A stretch of DNA of 64,000 bases from Providencia hangzhouensis (GTDB lineage: Bacteria; Pseudomonadota; Gammaproteobacteria; Enterobacterales; Enterobacteriaceae). The stretch is from positions 2,604,001-2,668,000 of the forward strand of contig NZ_CP135052.1 of NCBI RefSeq assembly GCF_029193595.2, read 5' to 3'. Positions 8,444 through 17,425 of the stretch are shown one piece after another (the first letter of the stretch is position 1; each line of letters begins with the position of its first letter). Below the pieces are notes generated by a model. It had not been told where the DNA came from, did not search any database, and saw nothing but the letters and a program-made list of their open reading frames with translations. Both the position numbers and the translations under genes were made by a program.

Positions 8444-9946
8444 CTAACAACCATGTTTCAACACAATCTCCAAATACTCGTGTTTCCAATCACCATCAGA
8501 CAGCTCATGCAAACTCACAAATCCATCGTGTTCTAGTGCACAGACACCGTTGTGCGACCTTACATAATCATAGACTGCACGGCTTTCTAGTCCTTGAATC
8601 ATGTGGGCGAGTAGCTTACGTCTCATCACATCACGACGCCACGCCTTCCACTCCTCGTTTTTTGTTTTTCGCTTTGTCGTATTGAATGGCTGCCCAGCCG
8701 CATTCACGACAGAAAGCCCATGCCTATTTTTCTTTCCTATTTTTAGATACTCGTCAATGAGTTGATTTATGCTTTCGCGTAGCTCTGTTGTCTCTAATTT
8801 CCAATGTTCCAGTATTTCTGATACATAATCGTCGGAATAGAGCTTTCGTAGCTTTTTCACCATACTTCCCTTCGCTGACAAACTAACAGAGCCAGCATTA
8901 AATATAGTACCGTAGCGGATAGTTTTAACGAGATTATCATCTACACCTAGCGTATCTTTGATAAAGTCAGTTTCTAGTACAGATAGTGAATCAGTGCTAA
9001 TCCCATATTTCTTGAATTCTTGCTCTAAGATAGCTAACTGGCAGCCTTTAATATCATAATTGTACCCGTTGGCTAAACATGCCCATTTCATCTTGCTGGG
9101 TAAATATTGAAAACCTGTACCTACCTCAAAAGAACGGCTACCCACTTTGGCGGTTTTATACGCTTGTCGATACTCAACGATTAGCGGTGTTTCACTCATC
9201 ACCTTGACACCTACCTCCATCAAATGAGAGATAAAATTAAAATAAAAGCTCTTATTTTTTGCAGTAGGATGGTCATTACAATATTCTTGTAGTTTATCAA
9301 GGTTGATCGGTAATGCTTCGAGTTGTTGATACACACCGATAATACGCTGTCTAAAATTGGCATTTTCGATGGCTCGTTTCGATGTTTTATGCTTAGGAGG
9401 CTTTACATTATAATAGCTTTTTAACATCAATTCATACAGTGTTTCGGGTTTCTTACGCTTATCAAAAATATTCGTCAAATAGGTATAGCGATCGGTGCGT
9501 TTAAGATAATCCTTTCGTTTACCGGGAAATAAGGCTTTAAGGACACTTTTAGATAAAGCAAATTCACGACATTTATGGATCCCAAAGCTATGTGGAATAA
9601 TCTTAATAATATTAGCTTGTTCTAAGCACTCTAAACCGCGCTCTAATCCTAAATCACGACTTTGCTTAAAAATCATAGGGAATTTCTCTTTCCCCAGTTC
9701 AGCGGAAAATGGCACAGAGTACGTCCATTTTTTATTTCCTTTAAACCTCGCTTTTTTCTTCGTATTTTTGCTAACCGTCGCACTACAGATAATATGCTGT
9801 AAGAACAAGCCAATTTCACTGTAATATTGAGGTTTTTGACGTTGATCGACGGTATTATCAAAGGGAACGCTCAGAACAATCGCTTTATAGGCTTCTACTG
9901 TAGCTTCTGTAACAAGAATGTTATCTTTGGTGATATATGCTGTCAT
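8444..9946 (-). CDS. Family A-type polymerase-like replication protein (500 aa)
   Basis: The protein shows in order what look like the palm and fingers motifs of the family A DNA polymerase / single-subunit RNA polymerase superfamily. Motif A is YDIKGCQLAIL at 297-307 with D298. Motif B is KTIRYGTIFNAG at 341-352, with the Lys and the YG pair. An IQGLESRAVYDYV helix at 450-462 resembles the pol I IQGTAAD segment, and motif C is ALEHDGF at 470-476. There is no exonuclease domain visible; the N-terminal ~200 residues are of unknown type. Lying just downstream of a Rep_trans-like initiator on the same strand, it is probably the replicase or primase-like protein of a mobile element. This is motif reading without a search. 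DNA versus RNA synthesis cannot be decided. Confidence 0.6.
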   Translation of the reverse strand: MTAYITKDNILVTEATVEAYKAIVLSVPFDNTVDQRQKPQYYSEIGLFLQHIICSATVSKNTKKKARFKGNKKWTYSVPFSAELGKEKFPMIFKQSRDLGLERGLECLEQANIIKIIPHSFGIHKCREFALSKSVLKALFPGKRKDYLKRTDRYTYLTNIFDKRKKPETLYELMLKSYYNVKPPKHKTSKRAIENANFRQRIIGVYQQLEALPINLDKLQEYCNDHPTAKNKSFYFNFISHLMEVGVKVMSETPLIVEYRQAYKTAKVGSRSFEVGTGFQYLPSKMKWACLANGYNYDIKGCQLAILEQEFKKYGISTDSLSVLETDFIKDTLGVDDNLVKTIRYGTIFNAGSVSLSAKGSMVKKLRKLYSDDYVSEILEHWKLETTELRESINQLIDEYLKIGKKNRHGLSVVNAAGQPFNTTKRKTKNEEWKAWRRDVMRRKLLAHMIQGLESRAVYDYVRSHNGVCALEHDGFVSLHELSDGDWKHEYLEIVLKHGC

Positions 9947-10317
9947 TTCAATTTACCATGTTGTTAATAGTAAATTGAATTACGCAAATGCATTTTTAAT
10001 GGGGTTAATCCCTAACCCCATTTTTTAGTGGGTAATTAGAAAAACCGAGAAAGCGTCAAATACCCGTGCCAGCTACTCAAAGCGATCAGTTAAGACCAAC
10101 AACTCGCGGTCTAGACGAAAATAGCTAATCCCAATATCCCCACACTATAGGCATTATATATATACGTTATTATTCATAGCCATTATGCTTATGATGCTTG
10201 CTAAACTTGATGTTATGCTGGTAACCAGCATTGATATATATATACATATATTATTATGTTGAGTCGCCACACAATACTGCCGCAGCGACCCTACACCATT
10301 ACCCGTGATACAGGCTA
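9947..10317. other. Gap between replication genes, possible origin region
   Basis: About 370 bases between the polymerase-like gene and the initiator gene with no ORF. It contains the hairpin at 9999-10026 and two alternating AT tracts (around 10154-10165 and 10233-10250), separated by short repeated words such as TTATGCT and GCTTGC. Such a structured, AT-rich, gene-free region between replication genes would suit an origin. No defined iteron array or nick site could be picked out, so this remains a suggestion. Confidence 0.3.
9999..10026 (+). terminator. Perfect hairpin followed by T run
   Basis: ATGGGGTTA, loop of five, TAACCCCAT, then a T run. It reads as an intrinsic terminator on the plus strand, yet both neighbouring genes run on the minus strand. 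It may instead stop antisense transcription or be part of an origin. Confidence 0.5.
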
Positions 10318-11385
10318 TTAATAACCGTGTTTAAGAGCCCATTTTTCACGTAAATTCTTCTGCCAAAGAGCATCATTGCCAAGAATGGCAAGGTCGTATT
10401 TCAGTATGTAAAGCTGATCCCACACCTTTTGGTGATCAATCAACTCCACATGATGTTTTTTTAACAAACGATCAAGCTTCTTCACTACTTTTTTCGGGTA
10501 TTTCTCTTTAATGTATGCCCTTATTTCTGGTAATGTCCGCACTTTATAGTCAGAAACTAACACGGCTAGTTCAGATGTCACCTTAGTGTCAATGAAGATC
10601 ACTTTTTCAAGTAAATTAGGCATATTATTCATCTTACGTAATAACAGTTTTTGTTTTTGTGGCTGGTAACGTAATTCAATGCGTAAAAATTTCGGATACT
10701 GTTCTACATCAACCAAAACATTACCGAGTTCATCAACTTCCTCTACAACATCCGATATATCCTTTCCTACATCGCATTTAGGATAGACAGAAGCATAAAT
10801 TTCAGAGTTACGACTGCCCAAATTAATACCAACCCCACCATCTGATGAATTCTTATTGACCTTACCTTTGCTTGCACTCTTTAGGTGGATAAAGTAATCA
10901 TCGATGTTAAGTCCATAAGTATCAAGTGCATAATCTATACGTGTCACCCACGCTGATTTTAAGAGCTGAAATAAATATTCGCCTAATAACGGTTCGCTAC
11001 CTAACCACATAAAGAGAGCATTAAGCTCTTTTTTACGAAAGTGTTGAGGACTGAATTCAAAGCGAAATTCTCCCCTCTTCCCCTTTCCGGTTGGATGAAA
11101 ATTGATTAACAAATACTGGTTACGGTTGCGCTTACTTCGAATGAACACTTCTGAGCGGTAGTACTTGCCCATATCGCCAGTCGAAGAACGACGTTCTACA
11201 GTATATTTAGCTGTACCGTCTATTTTCTCAATTCTTTCATCTATCAACTTCGAAATATTAGACCCGCAGGTAGAGACAATAGATAACTTATCAAATCTCG
11301 CTTTTATTAATTGTCCCATTACATTTCGACCCACTTCGCAGGAATAAGTGAGATCATCAATCCGCTTTGCCGACATACTATTCAT
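10318..11385 (-). CDS. Rep_trans-like replication initiator
   Basis: A 355-residue protein when started at ATG 11385, which has GGGGAAG seven bases upstream; a longer frame to 11439 lacks a site. It contains WVTRIDYALD in the middle and FLRIELRY further on. These match the strand segments of the Rep_trans (RCR initiator, PF02486-like) fold, in which the protein nicks the origin and starts rolling-circle replication of plasmids or excised islands. It is followed on the same strand by the polymerase-like protein and preceded by an AlpA-like regulator. Together they form a compact replication and control block of a mobile element. I did not locate the catalytic tyrosine with certainty. Confidence 0.65.
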   Translation of the reverse strand: MNSMSAKRIDDLTYSCEVGRNVMGQLIKARFDKLSIVSTCGSNISKLIDERIEKIDGTAKYTVERRSSTGDMGKYYRSEVFIRSKRNRNQYLLINFHPTGKGKRGEFRFEFSPQHFRKKELNALFMWLGSEPLLGEYLFQLLKSAWVTRIDYALDTYGLNIDDYFIHLKSASKGKVNKNSSDGGVGINLGSRNSEIYASVYPKCDVGKDISDVVEEVDELGNVLVDVEQYPKFLRIELRYQPQKQKLLLRKMNNMPNLLEKVIFIDTKVTSELAVLVSDYKVRTLPEIRAYIKEKYPKKVVKKLDRLLKKHHVELIDHQKVWDQLYILKYDLAILGNDALWQKNLREKWALKHGY

Positions 11386-11480
11386 AGATACTTCCCCATA
11401 AATATATAAATTATCAATCAGATACTGGTATATGGTCATGCCATATCATCATCATTTGTCCATATAAGACGCTTAAAGAG

Positions 11481-11672
11481 TCATTCATTAATCTTCCTTT
11501 TCTCCAACCAATCATGAAGATCGCTAGCTAACCAACGTGCGGTTCTTCCAGACGGTACGAGTTGACATTGCGCAGGAAATTCCCCTGCTTTCACCCAGCG
11601 ATAAATGGTCGCTTTAGATACCTTACAGCGCTCCACTACATCACTAATCTTGAGTAGTTGATCTTTATGCAT
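11481..11672 (-). CDS. AlpA family phage/island regulator
   Basis: A 63-residue MerR-like helix-turn-helix protein of the AlpA type: LLKISDVVERCKVSKATIYRW is the HTH, followed by the PSGRTARWLASDLHDWL wing and helix. AlpA proteins control excision or replication of P4-like and cryptic prophages such as CP4-57. GAGGGTAT stands directly before the ATG. Immediate downstream neighbours on the same strand are the initiator and the polymerase-like gene, so it probably activates or times that module. Confidence 0.85.
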   Translation of the reverse strand: MHKDQLLKISDVVERCKVSKATIYRWVKAGEFPAQCQLVPSGRTARWLASDLHDWLEKRKINE

Positions 11673-11929
11673 ATACCCTCGTCATCTTTCATGCTTCGAT
11701 GGGAATAGCTTAAACCATGGTTTTTTGAGGGTTCTGACACGCAATTGAAAGGAAAAGGTCAACGTTTATGACGCAACCGATTGCGGATTAAACGATGAGA
11801 AATTTGACTAATGATTTATTCTATGCAGTATAGGGAAAATAATTGAAAATAGTTTACCAGCTCTCTTGCAAGCTAATATCGAGAATTTTTTGATCTAAAA
11901 ATCAGATTTTTATATTAAGGATACTCATA

Positions 11930-12430
11930 ATGCTAATGGATAAAGATATTCTAAACCAAATATACCCTTACATTGGAAGTGATTCACTAAAAAAGCTATT
12001 ATTGATACTAAAAAAAACCAATCCTAAATTTAATAATCGTGATATTAAAAGCGGTGATGCTTTGAGCTTAACACTTAGCTACTGCATAGAGATTGCCTAT
12101 AACGAGTTATTTAATTCATTCGATGATAATAGCCCCTCACCTCTTCCACCGCCCAAGACACCCAAATCGCAACTACTTTATGGAATTTTTCAGTTGGTGA
12201 CATCTTTACGCGCTAAAAACCTAAGTAACAAAAAAATCATCAACTACTTGAATAAAAAGCAGATACCTACGCCAGATCATGTCATGAACAAATATAGCTT
12301 AGCCCTAATTCAACAACATACCCCTAGATGGGGACTGGCTGATTTAACCAGTATCCTTACAGAACAAAACAAAGCTGAAGTGTTACTTTATGAATACCTA
12401 GAAGAATTGAATCATCGGGCACAAAAATAG
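11930..12430 (+). CDS. Hypothetical protein (166 aa)
   Basis: Not recognised. Start ATG 11930 has AAGGA eight bases upstream. The protein is lysine- and asparagine-rich, with a proline-rich linker (SPSPLPPPKTPK) near residues 69-80 separating an N-terminal helical part from a C-terminal part. The second half includes LSNKKIINYLNKKQIPTPD, loosely like the short helix-turn segments of recombinase or invertase accessory domains, but too short to assign. It runs opposite to the alpA module and may be controlled from the shared region 11673-11929, in which I see no other gene. Confidence 0.6.
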   Translation: MLMDKDILNQIYPYIGSDSLKKLLLILKKTNPKFNNRDIKSGDALSLTLSYCIEIAYNELFNSFDDNSPSPLPPPKTPKSQLLYGIFQLVTSLRAKNLSNKKIINYLNKKQIPTPDHVMNKYSLALIQQHTPRWGLADLTSILTEQNKAEVLLYEYLEELNHRAQK

Positions 12431-12499
12431 TCATACAACAATATTGTATCCCTCTACTCACTTTATTGCTTTAAGTGTCTAGATTGAGAGTAAATCAAT

Positions 12500-13021
12500 T
12501 TATGGAGGAGATATCTCCACAAAATAAATAGATTCACTATACAACCGCCGTACCTTGTTACCTCGTAATCCATAACGGGTGCGGCTTACTCGCTCTTGCT
12601 GGTGGCTATCAAAGAAATAGAGATAGTCACTATCCATACGCTCCACCAGCGACCAATGCCACTGATCACCCAGAAGAATAAGCCGACGTGACGTTGTATG
12701 TGCGTCTAAGAACGCCTGACAAGTAGACAGTATTTTTTGTGTGGTAAGTCCATCTTTGTAACGAAATGGCGTGGTGACGTGTAGAGAGGCTTGTGATGGG
12801 TATTTTGAGGTTAGGCGCTTAATCAAGTAATCCATTTCAGGAATATCAATACCTTGGGTTAAACACTTGTACAGTGACCAGTATTCGCTGTATTCACGCA
12901 AAAGATAATTAAATAACGGGCGGGGCTTAATGCGGTCGCCATAGAACCATGTACTCATATTCACCAGACTGTAAATCCCACAGAGGCAATCTAAATCCCC
13001 TTGCTTGGACGGTATCAACAT
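12500..13021 (-). CDS. Papain-fold cysteine peptidase-like protein
   Basis: A 173-residue protein started at ATG 13021 (GAAGG ten bases upstream). It carries Gln-Cys-His-Asp landmarks of a papain-like fold: Q7, then DCLCGIYSLVN with C12/C14 at the start of a helix, H122 in WHWSLVER and D138 in FFDSH. This resembles peptidase C39-like or deubiquitinase-like small enzymes. No signal peptide is present, so it acts in the cytoplasm. It sits 70 bases downstream of the DUF2787 gene on the same strand and is probably cotranscribed with it. Its substrate is unknown; processing of a partner protein, for example in defence or element control, is a guess. Confidence 0.55.
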   Translation of the reverse strand: MLIPSKQGDLDCLCGIYSLVNMSTWFYGDRIKPRPLFNYLLREYSEYWSLYKCLTQGIDIPEMDYLIKRLTSKYPSQASLHVTTPFRYKDGLTTQKILSTCQAFLDAHTTSRRLILLGDQWHWSLVERMDSDYLYFFDSHQQERVSRTRYGLRGNKVRRLYSESIYFVEISPP

Positions 13022-13091
13022 CAACTCAAACCTTCTATTGATTGTACTGTACTTAATGGAATCACCAGCGCTGGTATTATTTTTTACTTAA

Positions 13092-13526
13092 TTAGTGGGT
13101 TTCCCACTGAATACTGACTTCATAACATTTCATTTTGTGGTATTGAATAAAATTGCGTTGCCACAGTTCAAACAGTGCTCCGCCCTCTTCTTCATCAATA
13201 TCCCCCATCATAAAATGATAAACATAACCCTGCGACCAACAAATATCGAGTTCCTTTTCAAGCTCAGGATAATAGCTCCCCATGTATGAAAAATCTGTCA
13301 CATAATCAAACTGCCATTGCTCATGCAGCCGTAACAAGCGTATTTCGACAGGATGGAAACCGCCTGTTTCAGAACTATACAATGGGTCTCGAAAATTTAA
13401 GGTAACCGCCCTAACAGTGGTTAAATCAATCGCTGAGTTAATCACTGAATTATCCAGTTCATGTAATAACAATTGGCTAAATACTTGTGCGATAGGCAAG
13501 CGTAGCCCTGACTGATGAATAGTCAT
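13092..13526 (-). CDS. DUF2787 family protein
   Basis: A 144-residue cytoplasmic protein resembling the DUF2787 family common in Vibrio and enterobacterial mobile elements. Recognisable are the LNFRDPLYSSETGGFHPVEIRL segment in the first half and the DFSYMG…YYPELEKELD segment after it. AAGGCAAC precedes the ATG at good distance. The function of the family is not known to me. The downstream papain-fold gene on the same strand suggests the two work together. The family assignment is from memory of the motif, not from a search. Confidence 0.65.
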   Translation of the reverse strand: MTIHQSGLRLPIAQVFSQLLLHELDNSVINSAIDLTTVRAVTLNFRDPLYSSETGGFHPVEIRLLRLHEQWQFDYVTDFSYMGSYYPELEKELDICWSQGYVYHFMMGDIDEEEGGALFELWQRNFIQYHKMKCYEVSIQWETH

Positions 13527-14167
13527 ATAAAGTTGCCTTTAAATAAAAAAGTAAAAATAAACTGTTAAGCAAAACCCAATCATATTTTGGGTATAGTGCC
13601 ATGCTAATATTTTACCATAACCACTAGCAAAGTAAAGCATTTTATTATTTATAATCAGGTAGTTACGTGTATTTAGCCATCATTGCTATTTGGATGTGCG
13701 TACTGTGATTTTTATTGAAATAAAGACATTATCAACGTTTACATTAGCCCAAAACGTAAAATTTCCGTATATCAGATTTATTGATTCTGAATCACGCCAT
13801 TTACCCAAAGGATCCCTCCCTATCACCTCTTGTCCTCGCGTTATACCCAAATAATTAGACTGCCTCCCTTAAATTTTCACTCACATTAGAATCTCAGCAA
13901 CCCATGACCGATCGTTTTTAACGATCGATAAATCATTATTGATAGGCGTAATTGATTCTAACAATCGTTTTGATCATATTGATAGGTAAAACAGATCATA
14001 TTTTGTAAGCTTGTGTTTGATAGGTTCACACGTTGTAGCCCTTTTTAATTAAAATTTTTGTTATTTTGTTCTACAAAAGGTTATCAAGTGAACCTAATAA
14101 TCGATGTAACCGCCTATTTTAACGGGCGCTTATCCATTTTTTTTCATCAATTAATAAAGATGTCATT
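13527..14167. other. Long leader/promoter region of the autotransporter
   Basis: About 640 gene-free bases. The left half shows nothing definable. The right half (13905-14045) holds the GATC cluster, an inverted repeat and three GATAGG words described separately, then the leader before ATG 14168. Confidence 0.6.
13909..13997. promoter_or_regulatory. Cluster of four GATC sites with inverted repeat upstream of autotransporter
   Basis: GATC occurs at 13910, 13923, 13972 and 13994. The first two lie in a perfect inverted repeat CGATCGTT-TTT-AACGATCG. The word GATAGG follows at 13941, 13981 and about 14019. In E. coli the autotransporter gene agn43 is phase-variable through three Dam GATC sites overlapped by OxyR. 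This cluster lies about 170-260 bases before the ATG of an autotransporter and could work similarly. That is inference. Confidence 0.45.
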
Positions 14168-16426
14168 ATGAAAAAACAATTAAATACAAACTATCGTCTT
14201 GTCTGGAGCGCTGTCCAAAACGCGTTGATTGCCGTCTCTGAACTAACCCATGCAAAAGGTAAGAAAACAGCGGGTATCATCGCACTTTCAGCATTATCAT
14301 CACTGGCTTCAATACCTGCCTTTGCCGATGATAGCCGTTGTGTCAATGGCACAACAGTGACCGATAATTGCACCGTTGAGGCTGGGGAAACAGTGTCAAA
14401 TATGACCGTTAAGGAAAATGGCAATTTACGAGTAAACGGTGAATCAAATAATACCGTTTTAACAGGACAGAAAAATCCAACCGGTTCAGGGGCGTCATTT
14501 GATGATGGAAGTCGGTATGATTCAGCGACAGAATGGGTTTATGGCACGGCGACGGGCACCATCATCAATGCAGGTGGGATCCAAAAGGTCGACGGTGGTA
14601 CAGCCGACCAATCAAAAGTCAATTATCACGGTGTATTAGAAGTTAACAACGGGGGCGCAATCACTAATTCAACAGTAGGCTCTAATGATGCCGTTGATGG
14701 GTTAAAAACCGATGAAGCCTATATTTCTGTTATCGGTAATGGTAGTTCAGCTAAGAACACCCATATTAACAATGGTGGCGTTCTGAGTGCGTCAGAAGGA
14801 GCTATCGTCACGGATACAACCATCAATGCCGGAGGGCGTCTAGAACTTTCAGTGGATAACGACCTCGATAACAACGAGTTTAGGACGAATGCAGGCATAA
14901 CTACAGCTAATGGTGTAACAATTAATAAAGATGGCATACTGGCGCTTGATAAGGATACAAAAGCAACCGATGTGGCCGTCAATGAAGGCGGCACCCTATG
15001 GGCTGAAAATGGCGCTATTCTTGAAAATATAACGACCGTTGGAGGAGAAACTAAAGTTCAAAATGCCACACTCACTGGTAGCAACGTCTTTAATCAGCAA
15101 GGAACATTGACCGTCTCAGGGGATGTATCTGCGGAAATCATTGAGTTGTATGATGCCAATATTCAATTTGAGGGGGCGTCTGTTTCACAAGCCTCTTATC
15201 GCCGTAACACACCAGAGTTCAATGCGGGGCATCTTACCGTGAAAGAACTGAAAGGTGAAGGTGACAATAACAACATTACTCTGCGTATAGATGCCACATC
15301 GGGAGAGCATGACACATTACAAGTGACTGACGCTATTGACGGGCATTTTAATGTCAATATTAACAGTCAAGGTAAAGAAATAAACACATCGGCGTTAGAT
15401 TCAAGTTTCATTGAAGCAAAAGGCAGTGATGCTCATACGTTCTCTGGTGATACTGATATTGGCGCTTACAACTATTCGCTTTACCAAGATGGCGATGACT
15501 GGCGGCTCCAACGCAGCGGCAATTTATCGGCATCTTCGAGCAATGCCATGATGCTCGCAAACGTCACACCAACAATTTGGGCGAGCGAATTATCCGTCTT
15601 ACGCAACCGCCTAGGCGAACTCCACGCAGATTCTGAACAAAATGGTGTGTGGCTGAAATACATAACTGCCCGTAACCGCGTTAATAATAACCAGACAAGC
15701 TACAAACAGGACATGAACGGGTTTGTCCTCGGCGGCGATCGACAGCTTGATGTAACTAATGGAAAACTGTTCCTCGGCAGTCAGTTCGGTTATTCCTACT
15801 CATCTCTTGATGCAGCAAGCAGCGACGGACAAGTCAAAAGTTACAGTTTAGGCCTCTATGCGACATGGTTACACAATAGCGGCTACTACGTCGATGGCGT
15901 ACTCAAAGGAAATCGATTCTTTAGTGAGAATAATGCACGCTTCAATCAAGGTACATCGAAAGCCAATGATGCGACCAATGGAATTGGATTCTCTCTTGAA
16001 GGAGGGAAACATATTAATATCAATACGTACCAAATTGAACCTTATGTTCAACTCGCTGGATTCCAAGGACAAAAAACACACTACACGTTTGATAATGATC
16101 TTCATGTTAATGCGAATGCAACCCGCTCTTTAAAAGCTGAGATAGGTACAACATTGGGTAAAGAATTTACACTACCTAATGGCGGTAATGCAAAACCTTA
16201 TATTCGTCTGGCGGCAAGCCAAGAGTTTATCAAAAATAATGATGTCACTATCAATAATACCGAACGCTTTACCAATGATATGTCTGGCTTAACGGGGAAA
16301 TATGGTATTGGTATGAATACAAACATTGTTAAAGATCTGGACATGTATGGTGAATTTAATTATGCCAAAGGCAACAAGCTTGAAACACCGTACAGTGGCA
16401 CTGTGGGGATAAGATACAGTTTCTAA
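14168..16426 (+). CDS. AIDA/Ag43-like autotransporter adhesin
   Basis: Self-secreted surface adhesin of 752 residues. The N-terminus is an extended signal peptide (ESPR): NYRLVWSAVQNALIAVSE, then a hydrophobic core ending near AFADD. The passenger, roughly residues 55-480, is a beta-helix type with repeated GG-turn units (INAGGIQ, VNNGGAI, INNGGVL, INAGGRL, VNEGGTL). The C-terminal ~270 residues form an autotransporter beta-barrel starting near WASELSVLRNRLGEL and ending in the outer membrane signature GIRYSF with terminal Phe. It is short compared with Ag43 (about 1000). The gene is followed by a hairpin terminator. The GATC cluster upstream suggests methylation-sensitive expression. It probably mediates aggregation or host binding. 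Confidence 0.9.
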   Translation: MKKQLNTNYRLVWSAVQNALIAVSELTHAKGKKTAGIIALSALSSLASIPAFADDSRCVNGTTVTDNCTVEAGETVSNMTVKENGNLRVNGESNNTVLTGQKNPTGSGASFDDGSRYDSATEWVYGTATGTIINAGGIQKVDGGTADQSKVNYHGVLEVNNGGAITNSTVGSNDAVDGLKTDEAYISVIGNGSSAKNTHINNGGVLSASEGAIVTDTTINAGGRLELSVDNDLDNNEFRTNAGITTANGVTINKDGILALDKDTKATDVAVNEGGTLWAENGAILENITTVGGETKVQNATLTGSNVFNQQGTLTVSGDVSAEIIELYDANIQFEGASVSQASYRRNTPEFNAGHLTVKELKGEGDNNNITLRIDATSGEHDTLQVTDAIDGHFNVNINSQGKEINTSALDSSFIEAKGSDAHTFSGDTDIGAYNYSLYQDGDDWRLQRSGNLSASSSNAMMLANVTPTIWASELSVLRNRLGELHADSEQNGVWLKYITARNRVNNNQTSYKQDMNGFVLGGDRQLDVTNGKLFLGSQFGYSYSSLDAASSDGQVKSYSLGLYATWLHNSGYYVDGVLKGNRFFSENNARFNQGTSKANDATNGIGFSLEGGKHININTYQIEPYVQLAGFQGQKTHYTFDNDLHVNANATRSLKAEIGTTLGKEFTLPNGGNAKPYIRLAASQEFIKNNDVTINNTERFTNDMSGLTGKYGIGMNTNIVKDLDMYGEFNYAKGNKLETPYSGTVGIRYSF

Positions 16427-16437
16427 CCTTTTCACTT

Positions 16438-16468
16438 AGCCCTCGACTATCAGTTTGAGGGCTTATTT
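16438..16468 (+). terminator. Rho-independent terminator of autotransporter gene
   Basis: AGCCCTC at 16438-16444 pairs with GAGGGCT at 16457-16463, followed by TATTT, twelve bases after the stop codon. Confidence 0.75.
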
Positions 16469-16657
16469 AAACCACTTCCACCATGCGATATTAAAAATCA
16501 GTCTTTAGATGACTTTTTATCTCAATTGTTCCCTTTGGCGTGATTAAACAACGTTGATGATTTTTTTATGGCGGGGGAATATTGATGTGGAAAGTGAATG
16601 AAATAATAGAAACGTCAAATGGTAAAATGCCAACCTAATAATAGGCTGGCATAGTAA

Positions 16658-16969
16658 TTAACCGTTGAGTAACGTAACAACAAAACTTTTTTTATCATCC
16701 GTGAGCTGCACGGAATAAATTACCGTGACAGAGCCTGCTTCTCCCGTTGCTTCGGCAGCACAGAGATAAACGCCTCGTTGTGTATTTTGACGTTGCGTTC
16801 GCACATTCTCAAGCTGCTCATACATTGCCCAACCGACATGTTGATTGACCACTTGTAACGCTAATGCTTTTGCACCATCACTATTACAATTAACGGTACT
16901 CTCATTGCATCCCGTTAAACCAACCATCGCAGTTAATATGCTTGATTTCATCCATTGGCTAAGTTTCAT
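16658..16969 (-). CDS. Small predicted lipoprotein
   Basis: A 103-residue protein with a lipoprotein signal: short basic start, hydrophobic core and lipobox LTGC, giving a mature protein that starts at C21. The mature part has two further Cys residues (VNCNS, YLCAAE) that could pair, and ends in a beta-rich segment. The gene is 15 bases downstream of a membrane protein gene on the same strand, so the two are probably one transcript. I do not recognise the family. Confidence 0.65.
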   Translation of the reverse strand: MKLSQWMKSSILTAMVGLTGCNESTVNCNSDGAKALALQVVNQHVGWAMYEQLENVRTQRQNTQRGVYLCAAEATGEAGSVTVIYSVQLTDDKKSFVVTLLNG

Positions 16970-16984
16970 TTTTACATTGTCACC

Positions 16985-17326
16985 TTATAGCAGAAAATTC
17001 ACGGTTATTCCTGCTAATATATCGAGTGCAATCACAACCAACGCCACGTAATACCAAGCACGGCGATTCGGTATTTTCACGATAAAGTAAAAACAGCAAA
17101 CATCCCAAATGAGAATCAATGCTTCCACTTTATTCAATGTCACCTTTTTAGTAATAAAAAATTCAACGATATTTAAGAATAAAATCGGTAAAAACCAAAA
17201 TAGCCAAAAGGTTTTAGCTAATCCAAAGCCACCGTTGAGCAAACGCTGTTTAAATAAAGCCGGATCATTTAATCCTTTTACTTCGTTTTCTTCTCGGATT
17301 TTTTGCAATTTATTTTTGATAGACAT
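16985..17326 (-). CDS. Small inner membrane protein
   Basis: A 113-residue protein if started at ATG 17326 (MSIKNKL), which has AAGGAACAG just upstream; the longer frame to 17410 lacks a site. A charged N-terminal ~40 residues are followed by three hydrophobic segments (LAKTFWLFWFLPILFLNIV, ALILIWDVCCFYFIV, YVALVVIALDILAGI). No known family is recognised. It probably forms an operon with the lipoprotein gene downstream, suggesting a joint envelope role. Confidence 0.6.
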   Translation of the reverse strand: MSIKNKLQKIREENEVKGLNDPALFKQRLLNGGFGLAKTFWLFWFLPILFLNIVEFFITKKVTLNKVEALILIWDVCCFYFIVKIPNRRAWYYVALVVIALDILAGITVNFLL

Positions 17327-17425
17327 GACTGTTCCTTCAATTAAATGAATTAAGTTTTTTTTTCCATGATGTTGGCGCCAGAATGGGTGCAATGCCTTAC
17401 CGATAGGCAAGGGTAAATATTTAGG

